Shown piece by piece: positions 1 to 5,148 of a stretch of 6,161 nt of DNA. Under the pieces are notes generated by a model. That model saw only the letters and a list, made by a program, of their open reading frames with translations. It did not search any database and had not been told where the DNA came from. Source of the DNA: Candidatus Hecatellales archaeon B24 (lineage in GTDB: Archaea > Thermoproteota > Bathyarchaeia > Hecatellales > Hecatellaceae); contig LUCC01000049.1 of assembly GCA_001593855.1 (NCBI GenBank), positions 1-6,161 on the forward strand, read 5' to 3'. The stretch's first letter is position 1. Every line of letters begins with the position of its first letter. Position numbers and translations under genes: made by a program.

Positions 1-263
1 CCTCTGGAGGGTGGGCTGAACCCTTCAAAACCCTCTTCGAAGCCTTCGTGGAAACCTATCTGGAGGCTTCAGGAGACGAGGAGATTTTAAGGGTTTGCCA
101 GCCTTTCTACGCTTGGAGGTGCCTGGTTCTGGCAAGCCCCATCTGGTATCCTACCCTGCCTGGGAGGGTTAGGAGAACCATTATGGACTTCGCCTTAAAC
201 ATGCTTGAAAGCGAGGTTTTCAACTGGAGGGATGTAGGCCGGTATCTTAAGCCTTATGGTTAA
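1..263 (+). CDS. APH-fold phosphotransferase (sugar kinase-like), C-terminal end only
   Basis: The frame is open from the left edge (first full codon at 3) to the TAA at 261-263, so this is the 3' end of a longer gene; a GTG at 48 could be read as a start, but the coding sequence clearly continues upstream of it. The visible 86 residues contain a Q-P-F-Y-A-W-R stretch followed by L-V-L-A-S-P-I-W-Y-P, then an amphipathic helix and a D-V-x-R-Y-L ending. This resembles, from memory, the last helices of aminoglycoside-phosphotransferase/choline-kinase fold proteins. The catalytic Brenner motif and the DFG-like metal site would lie upstream, outside the window, so kinase activity cannot be confirmed. 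It lies 16 bases before a sugar nucleotidyltransferase on the same strand. That suggests a small-molecule, perhaps sugar, kinase in one operon with it. The substrate is unknown. Confidence 0.55.
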   Translation, partial: SGGWAEPFKTLFEAFVETYLEASGDEEILRVCQPFYAWRCLVLASPIWYPTLPGRVRRTIMDFALNMLESEVFNWRDVGRYLKPYG

Positions 264-269
264 GGGAGG
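264..269 (+). promoter_or_regulatory. Shine-Dalgarno site for the TTG start at 280
   Basis: GGGAGG directly follows the TAA of the upstream gene and lies 10 bases before TTG 280. Two nearby ATGs, at 270 and 275, are in other frames, and the one at 275 meets a stop after one more codon. The site therefore supports TTG as the start. Confidence 0.6.
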
Positions 270-279
270 ATGAAATGTT

Positions 280-1386
280 TTGAAGGCTATTATTTTGGCT
301 GGAGGGCCTGGCACGAGGCTTAGGCCTCTAACCTGCACCAGACCTAAACTTCTGATGCCCATAGCGAATAGGGCTCTTCTAGACTGGACTTTTGAAAGGC
401 TTTCATGGGCTGGAGTAAGCGAAGTTGTTTTAGCCGTAAACTACATGGCTGAAAGCCTACGCAGGTACTTTGGAAGGGAGAGATACGGAGTCAAAGTGAA
501 ATACTCGGTTGAACCCAGAGCCATGGGCACCGGAGGCCCTGTGAAGCTCTCTGAGAAGCTTATAAAACTGGAGGAAGAGGAAACCCTGCTGATAATGAAC
601 GGGGACATATGGTGCGACCTCGAATTCTCGGTTCTTGAGGCTGCTCACAGGCGGAACGTTAGCAGGGGAGCAGTGACAACCATAACCCTCTACGAGGTTA
701 AAGACGTAAGCCGCTTCGGAGTTGTAGAGCTTAAGCCGGACGGCAGAATAGCGGCCTTCCATGAGAAGCCTTCGGGAAGGGTTAAAAGCAGGCTTATAAA
801 CGCTGGAGTCTACGCTTCTACCAGCCAAATTTTCAGCTATATTGAGCCTAGGCGAACCTCCATGGAGCTGGAGGTCTTTCCCAGGCTTGCCAGCGAAAAA
901 CGTCTCTACGGCTTTCAGCATAAAGGCGAATGGGGGGACGTAGGGAAGTTCGAAGACTACCTGAAGGTAAACTTTAAAGTAGCTGAAGCCTTAGCCGGTG
1001 AAAAGCCGAGGGTTGAAGGCTCAGCAGAATACAACTCGACAGTCAAACTTGTCCCGCCTGTTATTCTTGGAGACGGTGTGAAGCTGGGCTCAGGCTCTAG
1101 GATAGGGCCTAACGCCATCCTAGGCTGCAACGTGAAGGTTGGAGAGAACTGTCAAATATCAAACTCGGTGGTTTTCGACGGAGTTGAAATGGAGGGAGAC
1201 TGCCTAGTTAAGGGCTCCATCCTAGGCGAAGAAGTCCTCCTTGGAAGGGAGGCTAAAATCACCGGTGGAAGCGTTATAGGCGACCTATCCATAATCGCCC
1301 CTAAGGTTAAGCTTTCAAGAAAGGTTTACGTCTGCCCTAGGAAGGAAGTTAACAAGCCTGCTCTAGGCCCCAAAAGAATCGTTTAA
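280..1386 (+). CDS. NDP-sugar pyrophosphorylase (mannose-1-P guanylyltransferase / glucose-1-P nucleotidyltransferase family) with beta-helix tail
   Basis: The 368-residue protein would join an NTP and a sugar 1-phosphate to make an NDP-sugar and pyrophosphate in the cytoplasm. The N-terminal Rossmann-like domain (about 1-235) opens with the signature G-G-P-G-T-R-L-R-P-L-T (8-18) followed by P-K (22-23). It continues with M-G-T-G-G (82-86), N-G-D (107-109, D109 a metal ligand in the family), E-K-P (162-164), N-A-G-V-Y (174-178) and W-G-D-V-G (218-222, D220 the second metal ligand). From about 255 to 345, hexapeptide-type turns (V-I-L-G-D-G, R-I-G-P-N, S-V-I-G-D) form a left-handed beta-helix, as in archaeal GDP-mannose and UDP/dTDP-sugar pyrophosphorylases. 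No second catalytic centre (acetyltransferase) can be claimed from these repeats. Nucleotide and sugar specificity cannot be read from sequence alone. The start is TTG 280, supported by GGGAGG 10 bases upstream. Confidence 0.9.
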   Translation: MKAIILAGGPGTRLRPLTCTRPKLLMPIANRALLDWTFERLSWAGVSEVVLAVNYMAESLRRYFGRERYGVKVKYSVEPRAMGTGGPVKLSEKLIKLEEEETLLIMNGDIWCDLEFSVLEAAHRRNVSRGAVTTITLYEVKDVSRFGVVELKPDGRIAAFHEKPSGRVKSRLINAGVYASTSQIFSYIEPRRTSMELEVFPRLASEKRLYGFQHKGEWGDVGKFEDYLKVNFKVAEALAGEKPRVEGSAEYNSTVKLVPPVILGDGVKLGSGSRIGPNAILGCNVKVGENCQISNSVVFDGVEMEGDCLVKGSILGEEVLLGREAKITGGSVIGDLSIIAPKVKLSRKVYVCPRKEVNKPALGPKRIV

Positions 1387-1423
1387 CATCTTTGCTTTGA
1401 AAAGCTTCTAATACTGGATGCGG

Positions 1424-1452
1424 CTAGAGGATGGTTTGCTGAAATCCTCTGG
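1424..1452. repeat. Inverted repeat upstream of the dehydrogenase homologue
   Basis: AGAGGAT (1426-1432) and ATCCTCT (1444-1450) are perfect 7-base arms around an 11-base spacer. As RNA the stem extends to 9 pairs (1424-1432 with 1444-1452), including one U-G. It ends 18 bases before ATG 1471 and is not followed by a T-run, so it is not a typical terminator. It may be an operator or a leader hairpin; the role is inferred. Confidence 0.45.
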
Positions 1453-1470
1453 GGCCGAGGCAGCTAAAAT

Positions 1471-2829
1471 ATGAATTTTATGCGTTTAAGCCTTAGGGAG
1501 GCTGAGGGCAAGCTTAAGAACGGAGAGGTTAAGGTTTGCCTTTGGGGGCTTGGAAGAGTAGGCCTAACCGTCGCCTGCCTTCTCGCCGACGCTGGTGTAA
1601 ACGTTTTAGCTTTAGACCCGAATCCGAAGCTTGGAAGCCTTGTCGCCTCCGGTGAAGCCCCCTACCAGGAGCCAGGCTTAGAGAAGCTTCTTCGTAAAGC
1701 TCTTACGAAGAAAAAACTGTCTAAGCCCTTAAACCTTAAAAAGGCAGCCTCTGAAAGCCAGATAGTAGTTTCAACGGTTTCAGCTAAGATTTCTTCTGCC
1801 GGAAGCCCTGACTACGCTGCCATCGAAAAATTCTGCTCTGAAGCCGGTTTAGGGGTTAACCGTGGAAGCCTCATAGTTTTCACCGGAACCCTCACCCCAG
1901 GGATAACGGAGGAGCTTGCTAAACCTCTTCTCGAAGAGCGTTCAGGGCTTAAGGCTGGAGAAGACTTCGGCCTGGCCTACGGCCCTGTTAAGGCTTCAGC
2001 TGGAAGCGTCATCGCAGAGCTTACAGGTAAACCCATGCTTCTGGCGGGACTGGACAGGAGAAGCTTTGAGAAGGCTGAAGCCTTGTTCAGGTTCTTTGCG
2101 AAAGGAGGAATTTTCAGGGTTAATGGTATCAGGGCTGCTGAAGCCGCAGGATTGTTCCAGGAAATCTCTCAAGACGTGAATCTGGCCCTCGCCAACGAGT
2201 TCGCCCGCTTCTGCGGTAAAGCCAAGGTAAGCTTCAGGGAAGCTGCCAGGGCGCTGAGTAAGCTTTCAACTTTAAACCTTCAGCCTGGGATAGCCTGCGG
2301 TGAGGAGCCGGCTTTAGCCTCAAAGCTTCTGGTAGACGAAGGGGAAAGAGTTAAGGTTGAAGCTAAACTTGTTAAGGCTGCTCGAAGGGTTAACGAGGAA
2401 ACCCTCAGCTACGTGGTTAAAAACATTTCAAGGCTTATGAAGGAGAGAGGTAAAACCCTGTCAGGTGCCAGGGTAATCCTGCTGGGTGTTTCCTCTAGAG
2501 CCGATGTCAAGGAGGACAGGGCCTCCCCTGCAAGGCTTCTGGCGGCAGCCCTGAAACGTAAAGGTGCAAAGGTTAAGGCGTGGGATCCTCTATATCCGCT
2601 GGACGAGGTTAGGAGTTTGGGCTATGAACCAGCTGTCCTCTGGGAAGCCCTGCCCAAAGCCGACTGCGTGATAGTCACCGTAGGCCATCAGGCCTTTAAA
2701 AAGCTTAAAACAAGAATCATAAGCGAGCTCTCGGCTAAGGGTGGAGGAATACTTTTCGACTGCAGTGAAGCAGGGGTTTTCGCAGGCACGTCCTCGGAGA
2801 AGGTTACGGTTTCAGGCCTAGGCTTCTAG
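1471..2829 (+). CDS. Divergent nucleotide-sugar (UDP-glucose/UDP-ManNAc type) dehydrogenase homologue, possibly altered catalysis
   Basis: At 452 residues this has the full three-domain layout of the UDP-glucose/UDP-ManNAc 6-dehydrogenase family, which oxidises the C6 alcohol of an NDP-sugar to a carboxylate with 2 NAD+. Visible landmarks are G-L-G-R-V-G-L (26-32, NAD site, usually GLGYVGL), G-E-A-P-Y-Q-E-P-G-L (61-70), a conserved Thr in G-T-L-T-P-G (T140), the dimer helix with D-V-N-L-A-L-A-N-E, and the C-terminal UDP-binding domain with D-V-K-E-D-R-A-S-P-A and W-D-P. Key family residues differ: S-P-E-R is G-P-V-K (171-174), the catalytic Lys position is Gly (G227), the Asn four residues on is Glu (E231), and the G-G-x-C-x-P-x-D-P loop is I-A-C-G-E-E-P around C276. 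The frame is intact, so this is not a decayed gene. It may be an enzyme with a different chemistry or a non-catalytic homologue. The start is ATG 1471; an in-frame TAA lies at 1465, and ATG 1480 is an alternative. Confidence 0.75.
   Translation: MNFMRLSLREAEGKLKNGEVKVCLWGLGRVGLTVACLLADAGVNVLALDPNPKLGSLVASGEAPYQEPGLEKLLRKALTKKKLSKPLNLKKAASESQIVVSTVSAKISSAGSPDYAAIEKFCSEAGLGVNRGSLIVFTGTLTPGITEELAKPLLEERSGLKAGEDFGLAYGPVKASAGSVIAELTGKPMLLAGLDRRSFEKAEALFRFFAKGGIFRVNGIRAAEAAGLFQEISQDVNLALANEFARFCGKAKVSFREAARALSKLSTLNLQPGIACGEEPALASKLLVDEGERVKVEAKLVKAARRVNEETLSYVVKNISRLMKERGKTLSGARVILLGVSSRADVKEDRASPARLLAAALKRKGAKVKAWDPLYPLDEVRSLGYEPAVLWEALPKADCVIVTVGHQAFKKLKTRIISELSAKGGGILFDCSEAGVFAGTSSEKVTVSGLGF
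2826..2829. other. Shared palindromic CTAG providing stop codons for two convergent genes
   Basis: TAG at 2827-2829 ends the + strand dehydrogenase homologue. The complement of 2826-2828 (CTA) is the TAG that ends the - strand ubiquitin-like gene. The two reading frames thus overlap by four bases and there is no intergenic space. Confidence 0.95.
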
Positions 2830-3119
2830 CCCCCGCTGCCAACGGGGATAAAAACTACTTTGTCTCCTTCATTCACCGGCGTTTCCAAGCTGCGGAGAGC
2901 GTTGACCTCAACACCGTTCAGAAGAATTAACGCTACCTTTCGAGCTTCGCCATAGAGGCTTTCGGCTAGGTTCCGCTCCAGTTCTAAGCCGAATTTTTCT
3001 CCCAGAGCCTTTACAACAGTTAGAATGGTTGGTTTTTCAGCTTTAATCTCCAGTTTGAGCTTGGGCTTTCCCCGGGCCAGTCCTGCCAGAAAGCCTAGGA
3101 GTTCGACGGTGACCTGCAT
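2826..3119 (-). CDS. MoaD/ThiS/SAMP-type ubiquitin-like sulfur carrier, ends in Gly-Gly
   Basis: This 97-residue protein has the beta-grasp pattern of the MoaD/ThiS family: an initial V-T-V-E-L-L-G-F-L strand, the helix T-V-V-K-A-L-G-E-K-F, the strand V-A-L-I-L-L-N-G-V-E-V, and the late N-E-G-D-K-V-V-F-I-P-V block. It ends exactly in G-S-G-G. In this family the C-terminal diglycine is adenylated by an E1-like enzyme and then thiocarboxylated (sulfur for molybdopterin or tRNA thiolation) or, in archaeal SAMPs, joined to proteins. No moaE, thiG or E1-like gene is visible here, so the pathway is open. The gene follows eL38 by only 8 bases after its stop codon is counted from the next base, in the same reading frame and probably on the same transcript. 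Its stop overlaps that of the convergent dehydrogenase gene. The only in-frame start is ATG 3119, and GGAGG lies just 1 base from it. Confidence 0.85.
   Translation of the reverse strand: MQVTVELLGFLAGLARGKPKLKLEIKAEKPTILTVVKALGEKFGLELERNLAESLYGEARKVALILLNGVEVNALRSLETPVNEGDKVVFIPVGSGG
2831..2847. repeat. GC-rich hairpin just past the dehydrogenase stop codon
   Basis: CCCCG (2831-2835) and CGGGG (2843-2847) are perfect arms around a 7-base loop, one base after the + strand TAG. On the - strand the same bases encode the Pro-Val-Gly-Ser-Gly end of the ubiquitin-like protein. It may mark or protect the + strand 3' end, but there is no adjacent long T-run, and coding constraint from Gly/Pro codons could explain it. 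Confidence 0.35.
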
Positions 3120-3120
3120 G

Positions 3121-3125
3121 CCTCC
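3121..3125 (-). promoter_or_regulatory. Unusually close Shine-Dalgarno for the ubiquitin-like gene
   Basis: GGAGG on the - strand lies between the TAA of eL38 (3128-3126) and ATG 3119, with only one base before the ATG. No other in-frame start is available, since the eL38 TAA is in the same frame. Either a very short spacing is used or initiation depends on ribosomes finishing eL38. Confidence 0.5.
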
Positions 3126-3323
3126 TTAAACTTCCTCCACCGGGCATTTAATCTTTTTCAGGATTTCCTCGCTTTCCTCTGCTTCAACTTTGAAGGTGTA
3201 TAGGTATCCTGCGGTTCTAAGCTTAAGCTTCACGGTTCCATCCTTAAGCTTTTTAACCCTGCAAACTCTGGCTCTCTCAGCCACTTGGAGGAATTCCTCT
3301 TCACTATGTATTTCCCGTGGCAT
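3126..3323 (-). CDS. rpl38e: Large-subunit ribosomal protein eL38
   Basis: The 65-residue basic protein matches the eL38 pattern along its whole length: it starts M-P-R-E-I (1-5; human eL38 starts M-P-R-K-I), then E-E-F-L (9-12), the strand C-R-V-K-K (21-25), V-K-L-K-L-R-T (31-37), the hallmark Y-L-Y-T (40-43) and a charged helix ending in P-V-E-E-V. It would be a structural protein of the 50S subunit. Family members are about 65-80 residues, so this is full length. eL38 occurs in eukaryotes and in only part of the Archaea, which helps place the organism. Start ATG 3323 has GAGGG 11 bases upstream. It sits 46 bases downstream of the riboflavin kinase with no clear TATA box between, so co-transcription is likely. 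It is short and could easily be labelled hypothetical. Confidence 0.85.
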   Translation of the reverse strand: MPREIHSEEEFLQVAERARVCRVKKLKDGTVKLKLRTAGYLYTFKVEAEESEEILKKIKCPVEEV

Positions 3324-3369
3324 CGTGGCTTCCGCCCTCTTTTACTTCAGGAAGGGTTAGAGGTTGAAT

Positions 3370-4059
3370 TTAACTTTTCCCAGCTTCGGGCAGGGGAACC
3401 TTAACTTTAACTTTGCTTCCATCCTTCAGCTTCAAGGTTTCCCTCAGGTTTAAAGGTGAAATAAGTTCGACGACTGAAGCATTATAGTGGGTTCTCTGAA
3501 TGAAAAGTACATGTCCTTCAACCTTTCCGTCGATTACGGCTGGAAGGCATTTCAGGCTTCCATAGGTTCTGGTCCCGTTGTGGAAGCCTTCTATTATTAT
3601 GCCTGGGAGATTCTCCATTTCAACCCTGACAGCAAGGCTTCCAGGCTTGGTCAGCTTCAGGTTTAAGGTTCCAGGGTAAGGCTTGTAGCCCAGCTTAGAC
3701 ATGAACTGCCTTCTATAGCCGTCCTTTGTGATGTAGTAGGCTCCTTCACCGAACCCTGTGAAAACCTCTCCTTCAAGGGTTAGGAAGCGTCCTTTCGGGG
3801 GCTTAAGAGCTAAGGTAAGCCTGCTTTGAACCTTTAAAAGCCCTTCCAGCCCCTTCCGAGTAATCTTCACGTATTCCCCCCTAAGCTCTACTTTCCGCTC
3901 GATATATCCGCCCTTTGACAGGCTTCTAAGCCATCTTGACACCGTCTGCTGGGAGCACCCAAGCTCGGAGGAAAGCCTTGTCGTAGTTACGAAAATAGGA
4001 TGCTTAAGGGCTCCCAGCTCAGCCAGCTTAAGCAGGGTGAACCATTCTCTGGCTTCCAT
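3370..4059 (-). CDS. ribK: CTP-dependent riboflavin kinase fused to an N-terminal winged helix-turn-helix (RbkR type)
   Basis: The 229-residue protein would make FMN from riboflavin using CTP, the archaeal route. Residues about 5-75 form a winged helix-turn-helix (L-S-S-E-L-G-C-S-Q-Q-T-V-S-R-W-L, 29-44, then G-G-Y-I-E-R). Residues about 90-224 are the DUF120 kinase domain, with G-F-G-E-G-A-Y-Y (102-109), Y-R-R-Q-F (115-119), G-Y-K-P-Y-P-G-T-L-N-L (124-134), and the later T-H-Y-N and S-P-L-N-L-R motifs. In archaea this fusion is known as RbkR, which both makes FMN and represses riboflavin genes. Here the leader carries a perfect 12-base palindrome (4074-4085) that could be its own operator; that is inference. 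ATG 4059 is the only usable start, with GGAGG just 2 bases upstream. Endonuclease V lies 59 bases upstream on the same strand. Confidence 0.9.
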   Translation of the reverse strand: MEAREWFTLLKLAELGALKHPIFVTTTRLSSELGCSQQTVSRWLRSLSKGGYIERKVELRGEYVKITRKGLEGLLKVQSRLTLALKPPKGRFLTLEGEVFTGFGEGAYYITKDGYRRQFMSKLGYKPYPGTLNLKLTKPGSLAVRVEMENLPGIIIEGFHNGTRTYGSLKCLPAVIDGKVEGHVLFIQRTHYNASVVELISPLNLRETLKLKDGSKVKVKVPLPEAGKS

Positions 4060-4061
4060 TG

Positions 4062-4066
4062 CCTCC
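4062..4066 (-). promoter_or_regulatory. Close Shine-Dalgarno for the riboflavin kinase
   Basis: GGAGG on the - strand ends two bases before ATG 4059. An in-frame TAA lies upstream with no NTG codon between it and the ATG, so the start cannot move upstream. Confidence 0.5.
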
Positions 4067-4073
4067 GCAGCTT

Positions 4074-4085
4074 CCCTTCGAAGGG
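4074..4085. promoter_or_regulatory. Perfect 12-base palindrome, candidate operator of the riboflavin kinase/regulator
   Basis: CCCTTCGAAGGG reads the same on both strands. It lies in the leader of the winged-helix riboflavin kinase, between a TATA-like stretch (4112-4123) and the start codon. It would fall about 7-18 bases downstream of a start site placed 25 bases from the TATA centre, a position suited to repression. Binding by the encoded protein is an inference. Confidence 0.5.
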
Positions 4086-4111
4086 TTTACCTGTAAATGG
4101 CAAGCTTAACA

Positions 4112-4123
4112 TTTAAGTTTAAA
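4112..4123 (-). promoter_or_regulatory. TATA-like element for the riboflavin kinase transcript
   Basis: On the - strand this reads TTTAAACTTAAA, the most AT-rich stretch ahead of the kinase gene. It overlaps the end of the endonuclease V gene (TAA at 4121-4119). The predicted start of transcription is near 4092, giving a leader of about 33 bases that contains the palindrome and GGAGG. Confidence 0.45.
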
Positions 4124-4793
4124 TTCTGCCTGAGGTTGCAAGCCTGTGAGCCAGCCTTAAAGGCTCGGGTAGGCGGCTGAGTCCTCTAACACATTTAAGA
4201 ACGATTTCAACGGCGTCTTCAAGCGAAACTAGGTGGCCTACGCTTACGTAGATAGGCTTACCTTTCCCCACACTAACAGCCACCCCGACAACTTCACCTT
4301 CCAAAACTATGGGTGCCCTGCCATCTTTGAAGCTTTCAACTTCCCCGCATAGAAGCCTCTTAGCCACGCCGATGGTTGGAATTCCGAACACAACCCCCAC
4401 ATGGCAGGCTAAACCGCACTTGAAAGGATGAGCTAAGCCCTGGCCGTCCACCAAAACCACGTCAGGCCTTTTCTCAAGTTTTCTTAAAACCTTAAAAATA
4501 GGAGGCGCCTCCCTGAAGGAAAGCAGGGTTGGCACGTAGGGAAACCTCACTTCGGCTTCAAGGCTTTCAGCTTCCACCAGCTCAAGGCTTTCAGCATCTA
4601 AGATGACGGCAGCGGCTCTAGCCCTGTTAGGGGCTGGATAAGACAGGTCTACCCCTCCAACGAGCCTAACCTGCGAGGGTTTAACCCCTTCCAGCTTAAC
4701 CTTTGAAGCTAAAGCCTTCTGCGCCCTCCTAGCCTTCTCGACGCTGAAGCCCGGCGGAACTCTGACCCTAACCTTAAAGGAGGCCATACTCAA
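4119..4793 (-). CDS. nfi: Endonuclease V (deoxyinosine/inosine-specific endonuclease)
   Basis: The 224-residue protein (222 if ATG 4787 is the start) shows the whole endonuclease V pattern. This is an RNase H-fold enzyme that cuts one strand near inosine in DNA, or in RNA in some species. Motifs in order: G-V-D-L-S-Y (47-52, metal ligand D49), the P-Y-V-P wedge (85-88), S-F-R-E (92-95, E95), V-D-G-Q-G-L-A-H-P (115-123, D116), G-L-A-C-H (127-131), P-T-I-G-V-A-K, and the C-terminal P-E-P-L-R-L-A-H. All catalytic acids are present. The residue after the wedge is Thr where Gly is common. Two starts are possible: TTG 4793, with AGGAAG close by, and ATG 4787, with better spacing to the same AGGAAG; I slightly favour ATG 4787. 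A TATTAAAG box lies about 28-34 bases upstream, so the transcript has almost no leader. Confidence 0.92.
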   Translation of the reverse strand: MSMASFKVRVRVPPGFSVEKARRAQKALASKVKLEGVKPSQVRLVGGVDLSYPAPNRARAAAVILDAESLELVEAESLEAEVRFPYVPTLLSFREAPPIFKVLRKLEKRPDVVLVDGQGLAHPFKCGLACHVGVVFGIPTIGVAKRLLCGEVESFKDGRAPIVLEGEVVGVAVSVGKGKPIYVSVGHLVSLEDAVEIVLKCVRGLSRLPEPLRLAHRLATSGRI

Positions 4794-4816
4794 GTCTTCC
4801 TAGTAAAAACTGAACT

Positions 4817-4824
4817 CTTTAATA
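4817..4824 (-). promoter_or_regulatory. TATA-like box for endonuclease V
   Basis: The - strand octamer TATTAAAG is centred about 28 bases from TTG 4793 and 34 bases from ATG 4787. This is the distance expected if transcription starts at or a few bases before the coding sequence. The same octamer occurs at 5866-5873 ahead of the lipoyl-domain gene. Confidence 0.5.
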
Positions 4825-4878
4825 CTTAGCTGGCATCGCCGGAAGGCACGCAGCTATAGGTCTGAGGTAAATACCGTA

Positions 4879-4915
4879 GAAAAATTCGAGTCAGCCTTTC
4901 CGCCGGTTTATACCG
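4879..4915 (-). terminator. Possible transcript end after the TRAM-SSB-TRAM genes
   Basis: Just past the TAA at 4921-4919, the - strand carries a 4-pair hairpin (4915-4904) and, about 20 bases on, TTTTT (4884-4880). Archaeal RNA polymerase often stops at T-runs, so this is a reasonable but weak candidate. Confidence 0.3.
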
Positions 4916-4918
4916 CGT

Positions 4919-5143
4919 TTATTTTACGACCTCAGCATTAGCATGTCTTCTTCCCACGTGGACTATTTTAATCTTCACACGGTCTCCTGGACGGGTGTCT
5001 GGTACAAAGATTACTAGACCCTGGATTCTGGCTATACCTTCGCCGCGTCTGCTGGTTTCAACTATTTCCACTTCGTATTCCTTACCCATTTCAACTGGAC
5101 TTGGCCTGAAGCTTTTGCTGAAAAAGCCGGTTTTCTTCTCCAA
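4919..5143 (-). CDS. Small stand-alone TRAM-domain RNA-binding protein (second copy)
   Basis: This is a 74-residue protein. The open frame extends to a TTG at 5158, but the stretch just inside it reads GGAGGTGA (5156-5149), a perfect Shine-Dalgarno core 5 bases before TTG 5143, so I take TTG 5143 as the true start. The protein has a short basic N-terminus with F-R-P-S-P, then the TRAM fold: G-K-E-Y-E-V-E-I, R-R-G-E-G-I-A-R-I, V-I-F-V-P, P-G-D-R-V-K-I-K-I, and a closing R-R-H-A-N-A-E-V-V. TRAM is a small beta-barrel that binds RNA. Stand-alone archaeal TRAM proteins are thought to act as RNA chaperones, some in cold response. It is a clear paralogue of the product encoded at 5455-5733 and lies 21 bases downstream of the SSB-like gene. 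Confidence 0.85.
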   Translation of the reverse strand: MEKKTGFFSKSFRPSPVEMGKEYEVEIVETSRRGEGIARIQGLVIFVPDTRPGDRVKIKIVHVGRRHANAEVVK

Positions 5144-5148
5144 CGATT

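Larger units (their letters stand above)
4794..4918. other. Intergenic region between second TRAM gene and endonuclease V
   Basis: I see no tRNA, no convincing short gene and no complete C/D-box guide in these 125 bases. They contain a TATTAAAG promoter box near the endonuclease V end, a small hairpin (CGGT/ACCG, 4904-4915) just after the TRAM stop codon, a T-run on the - strand near 4880-4884, and an imperfect 8-pair stem: 4840-4847 with 4894-4902, one bulged base. The TTCGA at 4885-4889 recalls a tRNA T-loop, but the flanking bases do not pair. Confidence 0.5.

Noticed and set aside
457..921. 154-codon open frame on the - strand
   Set aside because: It lies wholly inside the well-supported nucleotidyltransferase gene, and its translation shows no family pattern.
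1916..2179. 87-codon + strand frame within the dehydrogenase homologue
   Set aside because: It overlaps a long conserved protein in another frame, and its composition looks like a shifted reading.
2826..3323. Reading eL38 and the ubiquitin-like protein as one frameshifted or broken gene
   Set aside because: Both parts are full length for their own families, and each has its own start codon and upstream purine-rich site.
4838..4906. Possible tRNA suggested by GCCGGAAGGC and TTCGA
   Set aside because: The bases around TTCGA cannot form the T stem, no anticodon arm is seen, and the outer stem has a bulge.
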